DNA of 64,000 nucleotides. It comes from Hibiscus mutabilis. Lineage: Eukaryota > Streptophyta > Magnoliopsida > Malvales > Malvaceae. The position numbers and the translations under genes are program-made. Below are positions 1 through 13,006 of the stretch, piece after piece (positions within the stretch are counted from its first letter, which is position 1; every line of letters starts with the position of its first letter). The notes under the pieces were generated by a model, which saw nothing but the letters and a program-made list of their open reading frames with translations, had not been told where the DNA came from and did not search any database. The DNA lies in the NCBI GenBank assembly GCA_019671005.1, contig CM033732.1:12125932-12189931 (forward strand). The letters are read 5' to 3'.

Positions 1-113
1 CATGCTTTGTAAATAAGAATGACAACGAACTGAATATATGTAATTTTAAATTATTTGAACTCATATATTTGTCAAAAACTTCAAAGTTTTTTTATTCGTA
101 AATTATTCGATTA

Positions 114-1480
114 CAGGGGCGTATCTACCATAGGTCATGGTGGGTCACTTGACCTACCATAAAAAATTTGGATAAACTACATTAGAGGCCACTCAATTAT
201 TTATAAAGTTACGATGGGCCACTCAATTATTAAAAGTTATAATTAGGTCACTCAATTAAAATTTTAGTTACTATTGGATCACTCCTCGTTAAAATACAAA
301 TGGACATCTAACAAGACTTGGTATAGTGACAATTTTAATCCTAAAACTTATATATTCTACCAATTTAGTCCCAATTCAAAAAATTTAACCCTTAATATTT
401 AAAAAGAGATCAATTTAGTCATTTTTTCCTCCCAAATCACATGTATACCTTCATTAACACTAAAGTACTTCATTTAAAATCATTAATTAACTTGATACAC
501 AAATTTTGTAAATGTAAATATATTTATAATTATTTTTAATGTTAGATCCATATTTAGTATCTATATTAAAATCAACTCATTAAAATTTATTTAAAATTAT
601 TTTTGAAAACCTTCGATTTTAGTTATTACTATCCTGTAATTTTCTACAAAAGTTAAGGTTTTTGTATTATTATACATTTTTAACGACTTTATTATTTTCT
701 TTTTATTTTAAAATAAACTAATAATTAAACTTTTTAAGTTTTTGAATTTTTATTTTTACACATAGTTCTTAAATCTTTAGCAAGTTTGTGTACTTTCATT
801 AAAAAAAAGTTTTATGATTTTTATAATAATTTTATTTTTTTCTTCTTATTTACAAATTTACTACTTGTTAATCAGTTTATATTATTACGAAAATCATAAA
901 AAAATTATTATTCAATATCTTACTATCTTCTCATGCATGCACTTGTAAAAAGAGTAAAGAACCATTTTGACCAATAAAAATCGAAGGTTTTATCGCTATT
1001 TTACTTACAAAGAATGATTGTTATAAAAAAAGGTAAAAATAAGAGATTTCTCTCTCAAAAATTAATTGTATAATAATAATAAGTTGATAAAGATTTGGTG
1101 ATACAGATTAGTGATCATTCATATGGAAGTGTTGAAAGTTATTTTAAATGGTTTCAATTACCTATAAGTAATATAAAAAGTTGTGTTCAGAGAATTAGTT
1201 GTAAAAATGATATTTTGGAATGATTGATTAGGGAAATATTTTTTTGTATAAACTAATGTGGATTCCTCTATCCATGTATTTTATTAAAGAGAGTTAGTAA
1301 CTAAATCATAGTGAACCTCTTACATATACATTTAGGTGTGATTGAAGAGCCTTTTGCCATTTCAGTTATGAATATCTTAAGTAATTTTGATGACTTGTTT
1401 AATTTATTTTTATCTTATATACAATTTTATTTATTATCTGTGAGTGAACTACCAAGTTTAAATTCTTAGATCCGCCTCTG
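114..1480. mobile_element. Non-autonomous hAT (Tip100-like) element, copy 1
   Basis: The unit starts CAGGGGCGTATCTA and ends with the reverse complement of CAGAGGCGGATCTA, giving a terminal inverted repeat of about 14 bp. CAGGGGCGGA-type ends are known from Tip100-class hAT elements. The flanking 8-mers are TTCGATTA and CTCGAGTA, which match at 6 of 8 positions and fit a decayed 8-bp target duplication. The interior is AT-rich with no credible reading frame, so it would need a transposase supplied elsewhere. A second copy of the whole unit lies at 38177-42732, with the same ends and clearly alignable along its length. The boundaries come from that comparison. Class assignment is by the ends only. 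Confidence 0.7.
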
Positions 1481-1825
1481 CTCGAGTATTACCATCAGAA
1501 CTCAAATTAAATATCATTATTCGTCAAATATTTGATTGAATTCAAAATTTGAATCTCCTTAGAAACAAACATATTTATTATTTTGTAATTCAGAGTCAGA
1601 TTCAAATACCTTATTCAAAATTGACAAGTATAGTCAATTTCGGATGTAATCAACTCTTCCAAGTTGTTTGCGTTTAAAATTTCAATAAATATTATATTAA
1701 ATTACCAAATACTATATATATATATATATATATATATTTAAAAAAGACTTAGGTTTAGCGTTATGAATATTGATGGACTTAAATACAATTTAACATCCAT
1801 ATTTTAAGTCGAGTCGAACCCAACC
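1481..1825. other. Short AT-rich spacer with TA microsatellite
   Basis: No gene is visible. A pure TA dinucleotide run of about 25 bp sits at 1713-1737. The rest is AT-rich sequence between the hAT element and the LTR-like fragment. Confidence 0.6.
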
Positions 1826-2635
1826 TGTAACACTTCGAAAATCGATTTAGAATTCTTTTTTGACTTATAGTGATTGAAAGATATTGTTATGAGAAATTTT
1901 AAGTTTTAGTATTAAATGGTGATTAGTTAAAAGACGACTAAATTATAAGAGAATTAGAAGTGTATAGTGACTTAATTGTAAAGAATAAAAGTTTGCATGC
2001 TAAAAGTGAAACGCATGTTATCACGAGAGAAATAAATGGAAAGTTAAAGGACTAATGGTTGAATTAAGCCATGAATAATGAATAAAAAGAGTAGAAAAGA
2101 GAAAGGACTAAAGTCTGAATTAGACCACTAATTGAATTAGTGGATTTTGCTGAGTAAGCCTAATAAATGTCAACATTTCATAATTTAGTCCAAAATAGAT
2201 CATTGGTAATTAAAAGAAAATAAAGAAAACTGGGGTAAACTCCACGGCAAGAAGGGAAGAGAGAGAATTTGTCTTCTTTAATTTTTCTATCCACCATGGT
2301 TAAATGCTTGGAGGAAGCTCTAACTTCTCTTTAAAAGTCTAATTTAGCCATCAAAATTCAATTTTAACCATAGATTTGTGAAGCTTGCATCAAGGCCTTC
2401 CTATTTGTATACATAGATCTTCAATCAGAATAGTATAAGATCCTAAATTCCATTCTTTAAGGTTTAAGATTGAATTTAGGGAGTTATGGATTTATTATGC
2501 TTAATTTCAATGTTAAATTAGTTAGTATAGAAAAGTCCTAAATGTGGTAATTAGGGTTACACATGGAATTTGAATTATATAAGATTAATTATAGTTATGG
2601 ATTGTGATTGTAATATATGTTTGTTCATTGCTAGA

Positions 2636-3345
2636 CAAAAATGAATCAGAGGAATTACAATATTGAAAAGGAAATACTAAAGGTCCGTTTGGTTCTGGAA
2701 TCTGTTTTTATTTTTATTTTTTTGGAAAATAAAAAAACGTTGAAGAAACGTGTTTGGTTGTAAAATTTAAAAATAAATTTTAGAAAATAAAAACAAAAAT
2801 AAGTGAAAATTTGAAAACATAAACATATGTTTTCATTGAAAATGTTTTAGAGAAGTGGAAAATATGAAATCAATGGTTTTTTTTAATTTTAACTTTATTT
2901 TAGTCCGAGTTCGAATCATTCTAATGTTATTTTTTAAAACTTTGATTTATTTACTCATATTTTATTTATTATTATTAGAATATTTTCTAACTATATTTTA
3001 TTTTGATTATTTAATATTTCTTTCATTTCTATTTTGAAAGTAAAGATACCAAACATATTTTCACAACTTTTATTTTTGAAAACAAATTTTCATCCCTATT
3101 AACCAAGCATGTTTTCTATTTTTTTAAAAATTAAAAATGAAAATTATTTTTTGAAAATAAAAATAGAAAACAAAAATAGAAAATATTTTCTAAAACCAAA
3201 CGAATACTAAGGAATCGGGGAATTAGTATCTGAATTGTATGATAATTTGTATTATACAAAAACGAATCAGATGAATTACAAGATCGAAAAGAAAGGCTAA
3301 GGAACCGGGGAATTAGTACCCAAATCGTATGATAATTCAGATTAG
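2636..3345. repeat. Two-copy tandem repeat, first copy split by the MITE
   Basis: The phrase AATCAGAGGAATTACAA (2643 on) recurs as AATCAGATGAATTACAA (from about 3267). In both copies it is followed by a GAAAAG..CTAAGGAA block and GGGGAATTAGTA. The first copy is divided by the MITE at 2681-3202. Unit length without the insertion is roughly 90-100 bp. Confidence 0.7.
2681..3202. mobile_element. MITE with GTTTGGTT-type inverted ends
   Basis: About 520 bp of very AT-rich sequence. It begins AGGTCCGTTTGGTTCTGGAA and ends in sequence whose reverse complement starts CGTTTGGTTTTAGAA, so the ends are inverted repeats. It is flanked on both sides by AATACTAA (2673-2680 and 3203-3210), a perfect 8-bp duplication that fits hAT; a 9-bp reading would fit Mutator. 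An uninterrupted second copy of the flanking repeat lies just downstream at about 3257-3345 and acts as an empty-site reference. The small reading frame inside (2855-3037) is a run of F, L and I from poly-T sequence and is not a gene. Confidence 0.7.
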
Positions 3346-4673
3346 ACTAGTCAATTTGTTTGTTGTGTGCTTGTGATGTTGTATGCAATGGACAACCTCT
3401 ACACGAGGTCAAAACAACAAGGGAAAATAGGGTGTGTCTAAAAAATGACAAGTTAGTATACGGTTGATAAACGGCGGGATGTTAGAGCATTCAGATAGGA
3501 AAACTTTTGACTTTGACCGCTATATTTAGATTCCCATAAAAACACACAAAAACAAGAAGAGTTTGTTGTCGGTAAGTTTCGAAACTTAGTAAGTAGTATT
3601 GCAACTTTATGGGGATAACATTCGTGTTGCAGCGTCAAATGTTAAAATAATGCATAAGTTTCGAAACTACGAGATATGTACTAGAACCGGTAGATAAAAG
3701 TCTAAACCTAAATTGTTAGTAAAGTTTGTGACAATTGACATTGGCAGAAGATGTCTCGAAATTTGATATTGAGTACCGAAACTCTCATCTGTGAAAGTAA
3801 CATTTTAAGGTTAACGCGTAACAATATACGTTTTTCTTCTGATATCGGAACTTGTGTACATGTTTCAGAACCTATAGAAAATGTGTAAACTGGAAATGTT
3901 TAAAGTGCCTTTAACAATACATGTTTGTACAGTATGTTTCAGAACTTAATAATAAGCACCGAAACCCGACCTATGGTATGTTGGATAGATAAAATTAGTC
4001 GCAGAAATCATAAAAGTGAAGGAAGTAGATAACATATTAGGTCCAAGCGCCAAGTATCATAATTCATCAATAAGTTTTGCAACCTAAAGTAGAAGATTAT
4101 AATATTTTTGGTTTAACGATTTATATTTCCAATTTTTTGTAGGTCTCGCAATGTACGTAGTTGTTTTGCTACTCGTAGCGATTAAAACCCTTCGGCTTCC
4201 TAGAATGAGAATCGAACCTTTATTTGTTTAATAACATTTTAGGGTTAGAACTTATTTTCGCATTGAAAATCGGGAGAATCCTCTAAATTTGGGAAAAACA
4301 TTCAGTCAGTGTAAAGGATCGAAACCTCAATTTAGGTCTGCAACTGAGCATGTGCAGTCGTCTCCATTGCGAAGGTAAAAAGCAAAACCCCAAGTTTGTT
4401 TATTTGTGAAATACTTGAAATTTAGGGTTTGTGTTTTGAAATTTTGTATGGAATTGCATTTCTTGTTGGATGAAATATGTTGAAACTGAATATTTTGTCT
4501 TGTTTCGTTTTTTTAAATGTTACCCTTTCCATCTATTTGAACCTAAAAAGGTTAGATTTGTTTGTAATGAGGATGAGTTTATTTATGAGTGAGTTGGTTT
4601 ATTTTTGCATTGATTTATGTAAAGATTTAATTATTAGGATGACAACTACAAATTTGAATCTCATTTTTACTGA

Positions 4674-4865
4674 AGTTGCTGATGAACTTGCTAAAGAAGT
4701 TGCTGATAAATATGGTAATGTTGAAGTTGCTAAAGAAGTTGGTGTCGCTGAGAAAGTTACTGATAAAGATGACAATGATGAAGTTGCTAAAGAAGTTTTT
4801 GATAAAAATGGTAATGATATAGTTGGTAATGAAGTTGCTGATAATGAAGTTGCTGCTAAGGAAGC
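4674..4865 (+). repeat. Coding minisatellite (VAKEV/DKxGN repeats)
   Basis: Within the decayed gene, short units reading roughly EVADELAKEVADKYGN, EVAKEVGV and EVAKEVFDKNGND repeat in frame. The DNA unit is built from GAAGTTGCT and GATAAAnATGGTAATG. The repeats keep frame over about 190 bp, which suggests they were once translated. Confidence 0.55.
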
Positions 4866-6676
4866 TGTGTCTTTGGCCATATGTGCTAGGTCGTACACAA
4901 AAAACATGTCATCCCTTCATTAAGTTTTAGTAAGTTGATATTTACGTATTCTTATTGCATATCATAATAAATGATTGAATGTATACCTTTGTTATTTTCA
5001 TGTTTTACAGTCAAGGTGAATGTTTAAGGAGGAAACAAACTAAGGAGAAAGTGACTAGTGAGGTAGGTTTCAGTGGTTTATGATGTTTGTTAAAGGCGTA
5101 TGTAAAATGTTTAATTCATTTGAATTTGTCATTTGTAGGTTAGGAAAGATTTAGGCAAGAAATTGGAGAAACTGTCGAAGGAAGAAAAATAACCTTACAT
5201 TGATGAAACTCAGAAGGAGAAGGTTGTATACAAAGACTATAAATCAAGACAGCCGAAGAAGGTAATAACAGTATAAAGGCATTATTGTTTGATAGATTAT
5301 AATAGTTTATATTGAGATTGGTGTAGGAAGTTGTTATCTTATCCCCTGTAGACATTTTTGACACAAGGTGTAGTCAAAAGCTATTGTACGATTTCATAAA
5401 AGAAATTGGTTTTGGGTCAGTAGTTTTTATAAAATCGTTCATTCTACATCGAGATCTATGTAGGGAATTGATGGAAAGTTTTGATGTTGGAAGGAGTGTT
5501 ATTGAGTTTGAAGGACACAACATTACTGTATCAGTTAAAGATGTAGAAGCTATATTGGGCCAGAAGAATGAGGGTGTTGATGTTCATGAAGTGCTGTCGA
5601 GGGAGAATGATAGAGAAATCAGTGCAAAGTATAACCTCAACACATTTTTAACTTTTGCTCAAATCAAGCGAGATGTAGTGTCTGGTGCATTTGAAGGGGA
5701 TGCTTTGAAAGCAAGGGTGTTGCTTTACATTATTGGAGTTTTCCTATGTCCTACTGTTGAGATATGCTCATTTGGAGATTTTTTTGAAGTTATTGTGCGA
5801 CGATTGCTTATAGGATAAAGCAAAATGGGCCAAATATGTTTATGATACACTTATTGAGGCAATAAGCTGTTTACGGAAGTCGAGAAGGCACTTTAACCTA
5901 AAAGGGTGTATTGCAATCTTAGAGGTAAAGTTAAAATTGCCTTAGTTATGAGAAATCAGTTGAACTGAGTTTTTTCATATTAATGATGTGTTGTGAATGA
6001 TATGGAATTTAGGTTCGGCTGTATGATTATTGGTCTAGATTTGATAGCATAGCCAATGCATTTTCTAATGGTGGTGAGGCTCGCATTCTGCATTGGGTGC
6101 AGTCAGAGGTCTCGTCTGTTTATGCCCGCTTAAAGACTTAGCGAGCTTTGAATAGACCAAAGGTATTTGCTGGATTATTATTCATCTAATAAGTCAATTG
6201 AAATCATGGTTAATTAATTATATATTTTTCACTATGAAGATTATTGGTCAGAAGCAACCATTACCTGAAAATGTTGATGCACCTAAAGTCAAGGAATCTA
6301 AGAAAGTCATGGAAGCACCCAAAGTCAAGAAAGCTTTGAAAAGACGTAAGGTAATACGTTATATATCATTGTATTAATAACTTATTTTGTGGAAGGTGAA
6401 TTTTTAATATTTATTTAATTTGCAAGGTTGCTTTTGAGGAGTACGATGTTGCAAAATACAACAATGGCGATGCAACGAGGGAAATAATGTCAGAGATGTT
6501 TTAGCAAATAATGTTCAAGGCGAATGAGCTAAAAGAGACCATCAATATGGGATTTGAGAAGCAAATTAAATATGAGGATCAAATAATGTCTGAGGTAAAT
6601 GGGCTAAAAGAGGTTGTGAATACGGGAATTGAGAAGCAAATTAAAGGTGAGGAGAAATTGGACAGTATGAGGGGTT

Positions 6677-9437
6677 TGTAACACCTCATTCTCGTATTCG
6701 ATTATTGAATATGATTTAGAGATATCAAAGAATAATAATATTAATTATCAATTTGAAAATATTTATATCGACTAATTCACAAAATCGGAGCTCTTTTACT
6801 TTTAAAAAATAAACAAAGTTGAACTAAAATAGACAAAATTATCCCATTTATACATGCCACTAAAATAAATTAAAAACCTCAAGTAGGATGTCATTAATGC
6901 GGCAGCTTAATAAAAATTTCTGAACTTGATGCAACTCTTTGCTTCATTCAATGATTTGAACAACCTACGTGTGCACAATTAAACACACGCTAAGTACGAA
7001 CTTAATGAGGCAATAAACAAAGTTAATAACAATAATTTAAACTTATTCAACTCCATGGCTATGTTTATATAACATGATACATGACAATACATCAACTTTT
7101 ATATTGCACTAGTAATGATTTACTACATGCCATTACTAATGCCATCAGACTTTCATGCTTGCCCATTTGTCATAATATGTCATCTATGCATCAATACATG
7201 AATAAATATAGCATGATACAAGCTAATGAATATTCTTGTTCAATTCCTTTAATATTATATCAGTACTTACCAATATACTTGCCATTTATTCCAAAAGCTC
7301 ATAAGCTTATTCACATGTTTATCATTTACTAACCACTAAACCATATCCCAAATATATTCCTATAAGAACCCTAGGTACACGAGTCAAATATGCACCAAAG
7401 TGCTAATACACATAAGGTAGTGCCCACCATACTACACATAAGGTCGTGCCCACCGTATGCACTAAGTGTTCGTTATATACACTATAGTGTTAAACTGAAT
7501 ATGCAGCCTGCTGCTGAACTATATGGCATGCCAACTATACTACTATCCCTAAAAGACCTACTTGGGCATATAATCTATATTTATTTCATCCATGGCAATG
7601 GATATCAACATAATTCAACATTGGGCAGTTCATACCCGAAATAACATTTCTAACTTACGTATGTAAATAATTAAATTATCAATGCATTTTAAATTCCAAT
7701 CTTGGCATATTTATAATATGTCAATCATATGTTCAATGACATAAATATAATGACAGTAAAATTCGTGTAGGCTCATCGTAAGCCATCCCAATGATGTATA
7801 AAACATCAATGTATCAAGATATGTATGCAATTGTTCTTACCTTGACACTTCTTATCCCAAACTAAATTGAATAACTTAAGAGAACTTCAAGTTTGGTCAT
7901 TTGCTTTATCTACTGGATTTTCGATTTCTCGTATTTACTGGAGTTCTTCGCATTCATCCCTTACATGCATAATTTATAATACCAATAAGACACTCATTTT
8001 ATAATATGTCAGCATGCGCTACATTCAAAGAAATATTTCTATTCTACAACTCGAAATTCAATCCAATTTGTTTTGACATAAACTAAGTTCGATAAGCTGT
8101 TCAACCATATAAACTAATAGCCTAAACTCAACTCGTATGATTTATCACAAATTTTCAAAGTCAAATTCCAGTGCTGAATTTCGGGGCAGACTGTTACTCT
8201 GTTTTTTGACCTTTCGCCACTTAAAAATTCATATCTTTTGATATCCCAATCGGAATTAGTCATCGTTTGTTTTAAACGAAACTAGACTGAACTAGGAATA
8301 GAATGATATTTGGCTTACTTCCTAATCATTTTTATGGAATTTTTTGTGAATTTCCAAACTTACTTCCAAAGACTAAAATTCTGGGCAGATTTCATAAGTA
8401 ACATCTTTAGCATCCTTTAACCATTCCAACACCTCAAATTAACCTTTAATTATATTGTTCCAACATTTTCCTTTCATGAAAACTCCAAATTCAACTCAAA
8501 TCCTTAAACCCCAAATTAAACCCTAATTATCAAATGTTATTCCATCAAGAATACATTAATTTTAACTTCAATCAAGCATGGAAATGATAGAACATCACAT
8601 AACAATCCTAATTCATTTGAATCCTTAAACCCTACATTATCTCTCCTTAAAATTCAAGAGTTATCTTCAACTATTCTATGAATTTCTTATACCAAATGAA
8701 AGAGAATTCAATGAAAAACAAATTTGTATTTCATGAACTAACCTTGAATCCAACTCTAAATGCTTGAAATTTGAACTTGAATTTTTTTCTCCATTCTCAA
8801 AACATCACGGCAATGGAAGAAAGATGAACCGAAATTTCTCACTTTTCCTTTCTTTATTTCATGCCTAATGACATTAGTTAATCATATTTAATAAAAAATC
8901 TCCTTAATAGTCAAATGACTATTTTACCCTTGATATCAAATGCTCCAAAGCTTACCACTTGTCAAAATATTCACCCAATGGTAAAAAATAAACCAATAAG
9001 TTAGTAGTTACCAATTTTGTGTTTGTAATTTTCCAAAATTACAATCTTGCCATTATTCATCTAACGACTCATATTTAACGTAGAAAATCAACTTAAATCC
9101 AATGGTCCATGTTAAATCCTTCCAAATTAAGGAATGGAAAAGATATTATTAATCTTGCCTTATAATCTAAAAAATATCCCAAATATTCGATTCGATCTGA
9201 TTATTCAAATTTTTCTTGAACTTAACCCTTTTATAGATTTTAACACAAAGTCTGTATGGAAAATTTGAATAACACGAAAAATTAGTTCTTGGGGGTAAAC
9301 TATTTATTTACGGGACTAAAATATATAACTTTTAAAAATTACAATTTAGTCCCTAAACTTTTCATAAGGTTATACTTTAGCCACCAAACTTTCATTTTAT
9401 TCATTTTGGTCACTAGCCAAAATTTTGAGGTATTACA
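6677..9437 (-). mobile_element. Solo LTR of gypsy family C
   Basis: It starts TGTAACACCTCATTC and ends TTGAGGTATTACA (TG...CA). It contains the block CCTACGTGTGCACAAT..AACACACGCTAAGTACGAAC near 6964, also found in the family C LTRs at 20595 and 26542, and the same phrase about an initial TAAGGTCGTGCCCACC stretch. No primer site, polypurine tract or coding sequence flanks it, and the Ulp1-type gene continues on both sides, so it is a solo LTR. The flanking 5-mers (GGGTT and GTGTG) match only partly. The strand is given by similarity to the family C LTRs, which belong to a minus-strand element. Confidence 0.75.
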
Positions 9438-12400
9438 GTGTGATGATACGATGTTGGGAGAGAAATTAAGTATTGTTTCTAAAGATGTTGCAAAAGTGCA
9501 AACATGACCTGCTTCAAGCAGAGTTTGGAAGAGAAGATGAACGGTATTGATGCCAAAATGAACGGATTAGAAGTGAAAATAAGCGATTTTGAATCATAGG
9601 TTTAGAAGCCAAAATCGACGGTGTTCATGGGTTTGTGAAAGAAATGCGAGACGAAATGAAAGTTTATTTGCTGAAGATGTCAAGGAATATGGAGCTTGAT
9701 AGGACCTATATTGTGACTGAAATTAATAGGGCTGTTGAGCGTAACTTTATAAAGACATCACTTTAGAGAAAGTATGGTCAGAGCCGTATTCCTACAGAGA
9801 CAACAGAAATTGTTACTCCTTCCAAATTCAAAACACCCAAGGTGGAGTTAGGCGCAACATATATTTAGATACAAAGTCTAACTGTCCAGCACCAATGAAG
9901 AAAAAGGTAAAAGCTAAATTTATTTAAAGATCATTTTCATCCTTTTCATGTACATATGGCCTTGGCCTTGACTAGTGTATTGTTCCATTGTAGGTTAACC
10001 ATGTTGTTGGCCAGGTTAGTTGAAAATCCCCTCGATTCTCAAAGGACAACCATTCAACTGCATAAAGTTTGGAAAGTTAATTGGAATATTATTTCATGTA
10101 ATTACCATTCTTAATGGTAATTTTTGGTTGTGTGTATCGTGTACGTTAATAACAACAAATGGAGGTTTTCATATGCATTGAACATTGGGCCTTAAGCCCA
10201 TCCGAAGAGAACATTGGAAATAATACAATTTTGCCGTTAAGGCCATCGAATTAAATGTTCTCCCTCAATGGTTATGATTTTTTTTGTTTACATAATTTAT
10301 GATTGTCGTGGTTACCATCATATCTTTCTTGTGAAAGGTTGAAGATGACGAGTCAAAGACATTTTCGTATGTTGTACTACCTGATGGGCTTCGTGAAGTA
10401 GAAAATACCTACTGTGATTATTTATGGAACTGTTGGCACAAAAGTAAGCCTTCAAGTGTATAACTTTAATTTATCATATTGTGAAATGTAAAATCAAAGA
10501 CATAATACAATGTTTGTCTGCAGCTATGGGGTTATTACACTCGACAACATTTTTGCCACTATTACAAATATTGATATGTTACGACCCGATGCATGGCTCG
10601 ACGATACGGTTAGTCTAATAAACATCATGTATGACTTGAAATTATTTTAAACACTTGGAACCTATTTTTCTATGTTGTCATTAATGTTTTTTAAATTTGC
10701 AAGATTATTGATATGGTGTCCTTGTTCAAGACTCGCAAGGAGGCGAAAGAAAATAGTAAACGTCGGGCCTTTATGCCTTGTAGTGTTGATTATGCTTTTT
10801 TGCTATCATCTTATACAGTGTTTATGCCATATTTCTTTGTTAATAAATTGTTCTCAATTGTAAATAACAACCATTATTAATTGTAGAGTACTCATAGACA
10901 AAATACAGCTGCCATAGCGTCATGGTTTGCAGAGTTCAATGCGGGAGCAATGTAGTATTATGGGAACATCACTAGCGCTGATATTGTAAGACATAATCTG
11001 TTAAATGAAAAATATTAAGCTTTTTCGGGATATGCTAAATTTTAATTAGTTGACGATACAATATTTGGAAGTATTCATCCCCAAGAATTATTGCAATTTC
11101 CACTGGTACTTGTGTGTCATTCATATGGAACGTTGGGAACTTTAGGCATTAGATAACTGATAGGGTACTCCGGCGAGTCAACTTAGGGAAGAAGCAGTTA
11201 CGAAAATGGTAAGAACACGTCCATTTGCCGGGTTGCCTTGTTAGCATTGTATGTTATTAACGTGCATGAAAGAAATTTTTACTATTTAACACCCCAAATT
11301 TGGGCCTAGAAGTTGGCTAGGTAGATCAGATGGTTCGAGTGAACCAGATTAGTAGGTTTGATCTAGTTTTGGGAATTAAATCGTAATAAATATTTTCAAT
11401 ACGAAATAAAATATGGAAAAATGGTGAAAAATACTTAATTATTATATTAAGGGTTTTGGTAAACCCAGTTTGATAAAATAAGGTTTGAATTATGGACATT
11501 TTGTCCTAGTGAGTAAAATGTAAAGTTTGAAAACTGTTTTTGGTGACTAAATCGTAAAAGGGTCAAAACTTAGAATCTTTAAGGATCTAATTTACCAATT
11601 TTTTAATCAGACTTTTCCCTTAATTTAGGCTATTTTAAATGATTTTAAAATGTTTATTAAATAAAAATAAAATGGATTTTATTAAAAAGATTATTAAAAG
11701 ATGATTTACTTTTCTCTCGTAACAACTTTTTCTCTCAACTTTTCTCTTAATTTTCCTATCAGCCAAACTACCTCTCTTACTTCAAAATGATTAGGGATCA
11801 ACTTTTTTTGATCCCATTTTGATTTCTCAATTGATTTCTACATCAAATCTTACTTGTTTTCTTAGAGATTTCACTCAAATCGTGTCAATTAAAGGAGAAG
11901 CCAGCCATCAGAGGTGATTTTCATTTCTCTCCTCTAATCAAAGGTTTTTTTACTAAATTTCCCAATTTCTTGATCCTTTACAATTGATTTTTGATGTGTA
12001 TTGATGAATAAATTAAGATTAAAAGGTTTAAATTTAGTTTTAATAAGAAATTGGTGGATCCTTATTATAAATCTTATATGTGGCGGTTTTAATTGATGTA
12101 GATCACATCTAAGATGTAACGACTTAGATTTTAGAAACCCAAGGGTTGGGTTGGATCAAGGCATGAGCCTCATATATGGGTCGTGTTTTTGGGCTTGACT
12201 AAGCCCTTGGGCTATTTTGGTGTTGGGCTTGAGGTTGTTGGGTTCGTTTGGGAAGAGTAGAGAAGGGTATTATGGTCAAGGCCAAGTTTTGAAGGATGGA
12301 AAAGGGGGAGCTGATTTTCTCCTGCATATTGCAGGGGTGAGATCATCCCAACTTTAGTGTTACCTTCCTCCCAATTCCAAGCTATCTCTCTCTCAAAAAC

Positions 12401-13006
12401 ACCACTAGCAAATGAAGGATTTTGAGAGCTTGTGTTGAGAATCACGTTTAGCTTGTTGAGGAAAGTGTTATCAGCTTTCAAGGATCTATCAATCAAGGTA
12501 TGGCTGGTTAGTTTTGGTGGAAAAGTGTGTTTTGGTGGGGGTTGATGGGGGAGAGCGGGAATGGGTTTTTAGGGGACCTTATTGTTGTAAAGGCTTGTGT
12601 TTTGACTCCCTTAATTCTCCCTACCATATGGTAACACGTTGGTAACATCTTTTGTAGTGAAAGAGGTTGGGAACTCCTCAAAGGACCAAGGGAAGAGCAA
12701 AGCTTGAAGCTTTGGAAGAGGCTTTGTTTTATCAACTAAGCTAAGGTTAGTACACTACTAACTCTCATAGTTTCCTGGAAATCATAAAGTTAGGCTTTGA
12801 AGCATGTTTTGGTGTTTTTGGCCTTAGAATAACTTGAGTGGTTGTTAATGGTAAATCATAGAATTGTTGTTGTAATGGCCTAAAATCGGTAGTAATCTAC
12901 CCAATACTATCATCATAACTTGTAGGAACGGTTTGGGGTTTAACTTTATGGGTTAAACAGGGTTTCTAGGTGAAACCTGTACCTAGAGTTTGAAACTCAG
13001 GCTCGT

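Larger units (their letters stand above)
1826..3420. mobile_element. Probable truncated LTR fragment
   Basis: The block opens with TGTAACACTTCG, the kind of start shared by every gypsy LTR in this window (TGTAACACC-type). It continues with the 'rest of element' texture of plant LTRs, such as repeated phrases like GGACTAAA and AATTTAGTCC. It has no matching CA end, no primer site and no partner copy in the window, so orientation and family are unknown. The right edge is set only by a change of texture near 3420, where the MULE-like region begins. It contains a two-copy tandem repeat and a MITE, listed separately. It could also be ordinary repetitive intergenic DNA. Confidence 0.4.
4641..11280 (+). 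pseudogene. Ulp1-type cysteine protease / DUF1985-like gene, decayed and truncated
   Basis: Exon-like segments with stops, interrupted by a solo LTR at 6677-9437. In order: (1) 4641-4910, an acidic V/A/K/D repeat segment; (2) 5138-5262, a lysine-rich segment resembling the C-terminal half of an HMG box, with one stop; (3) about 5325-5818, starting after a TGTAG acceptor, the best-preserved domain, of the DUF1985-like kind found next to plant Ulp1 domains; (4) coiled-coil-like K/E segments at 6430-6676 and, past the LTR, 9440-9900; (5) the protease start LRPDAWLDD near 10577-10603; (6) the catalytic HWYL segment with His codon at 11101-11103. Sequence stops before the catalytic Asp and Cys, at element A. 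Stop codons occur in several segments. Non-functional; the family call rests on the two domains. Confidence 0.6.
3425..11284 (+). mobile_element. Left part of a probable MULE carrying an Ulp1-type gene
   Basis: This block lies between the LTR fragment and element A. It has a long subterminal stretch (3425-4450) rich in TTTCGAAAC and GTAACATTTTAAGG motifs. That stretch is followed by a multi-exon Ulp1-protease-like gene on +. The right part (34628-38176) carries minus-strand transposase-like remnants and a tandem array with the same TAACATTTTAGG motif in inverted orientation. Ulp1 genes captured in Mutator-like elements are a known plant theme (Kaonashi-type MULEs). I infer one element split by retrotransposon A. 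No clean terminal inverted repeat or 9-bp duplication was found by eye, so the outer limits are uncertain. Confidence 0.45.
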
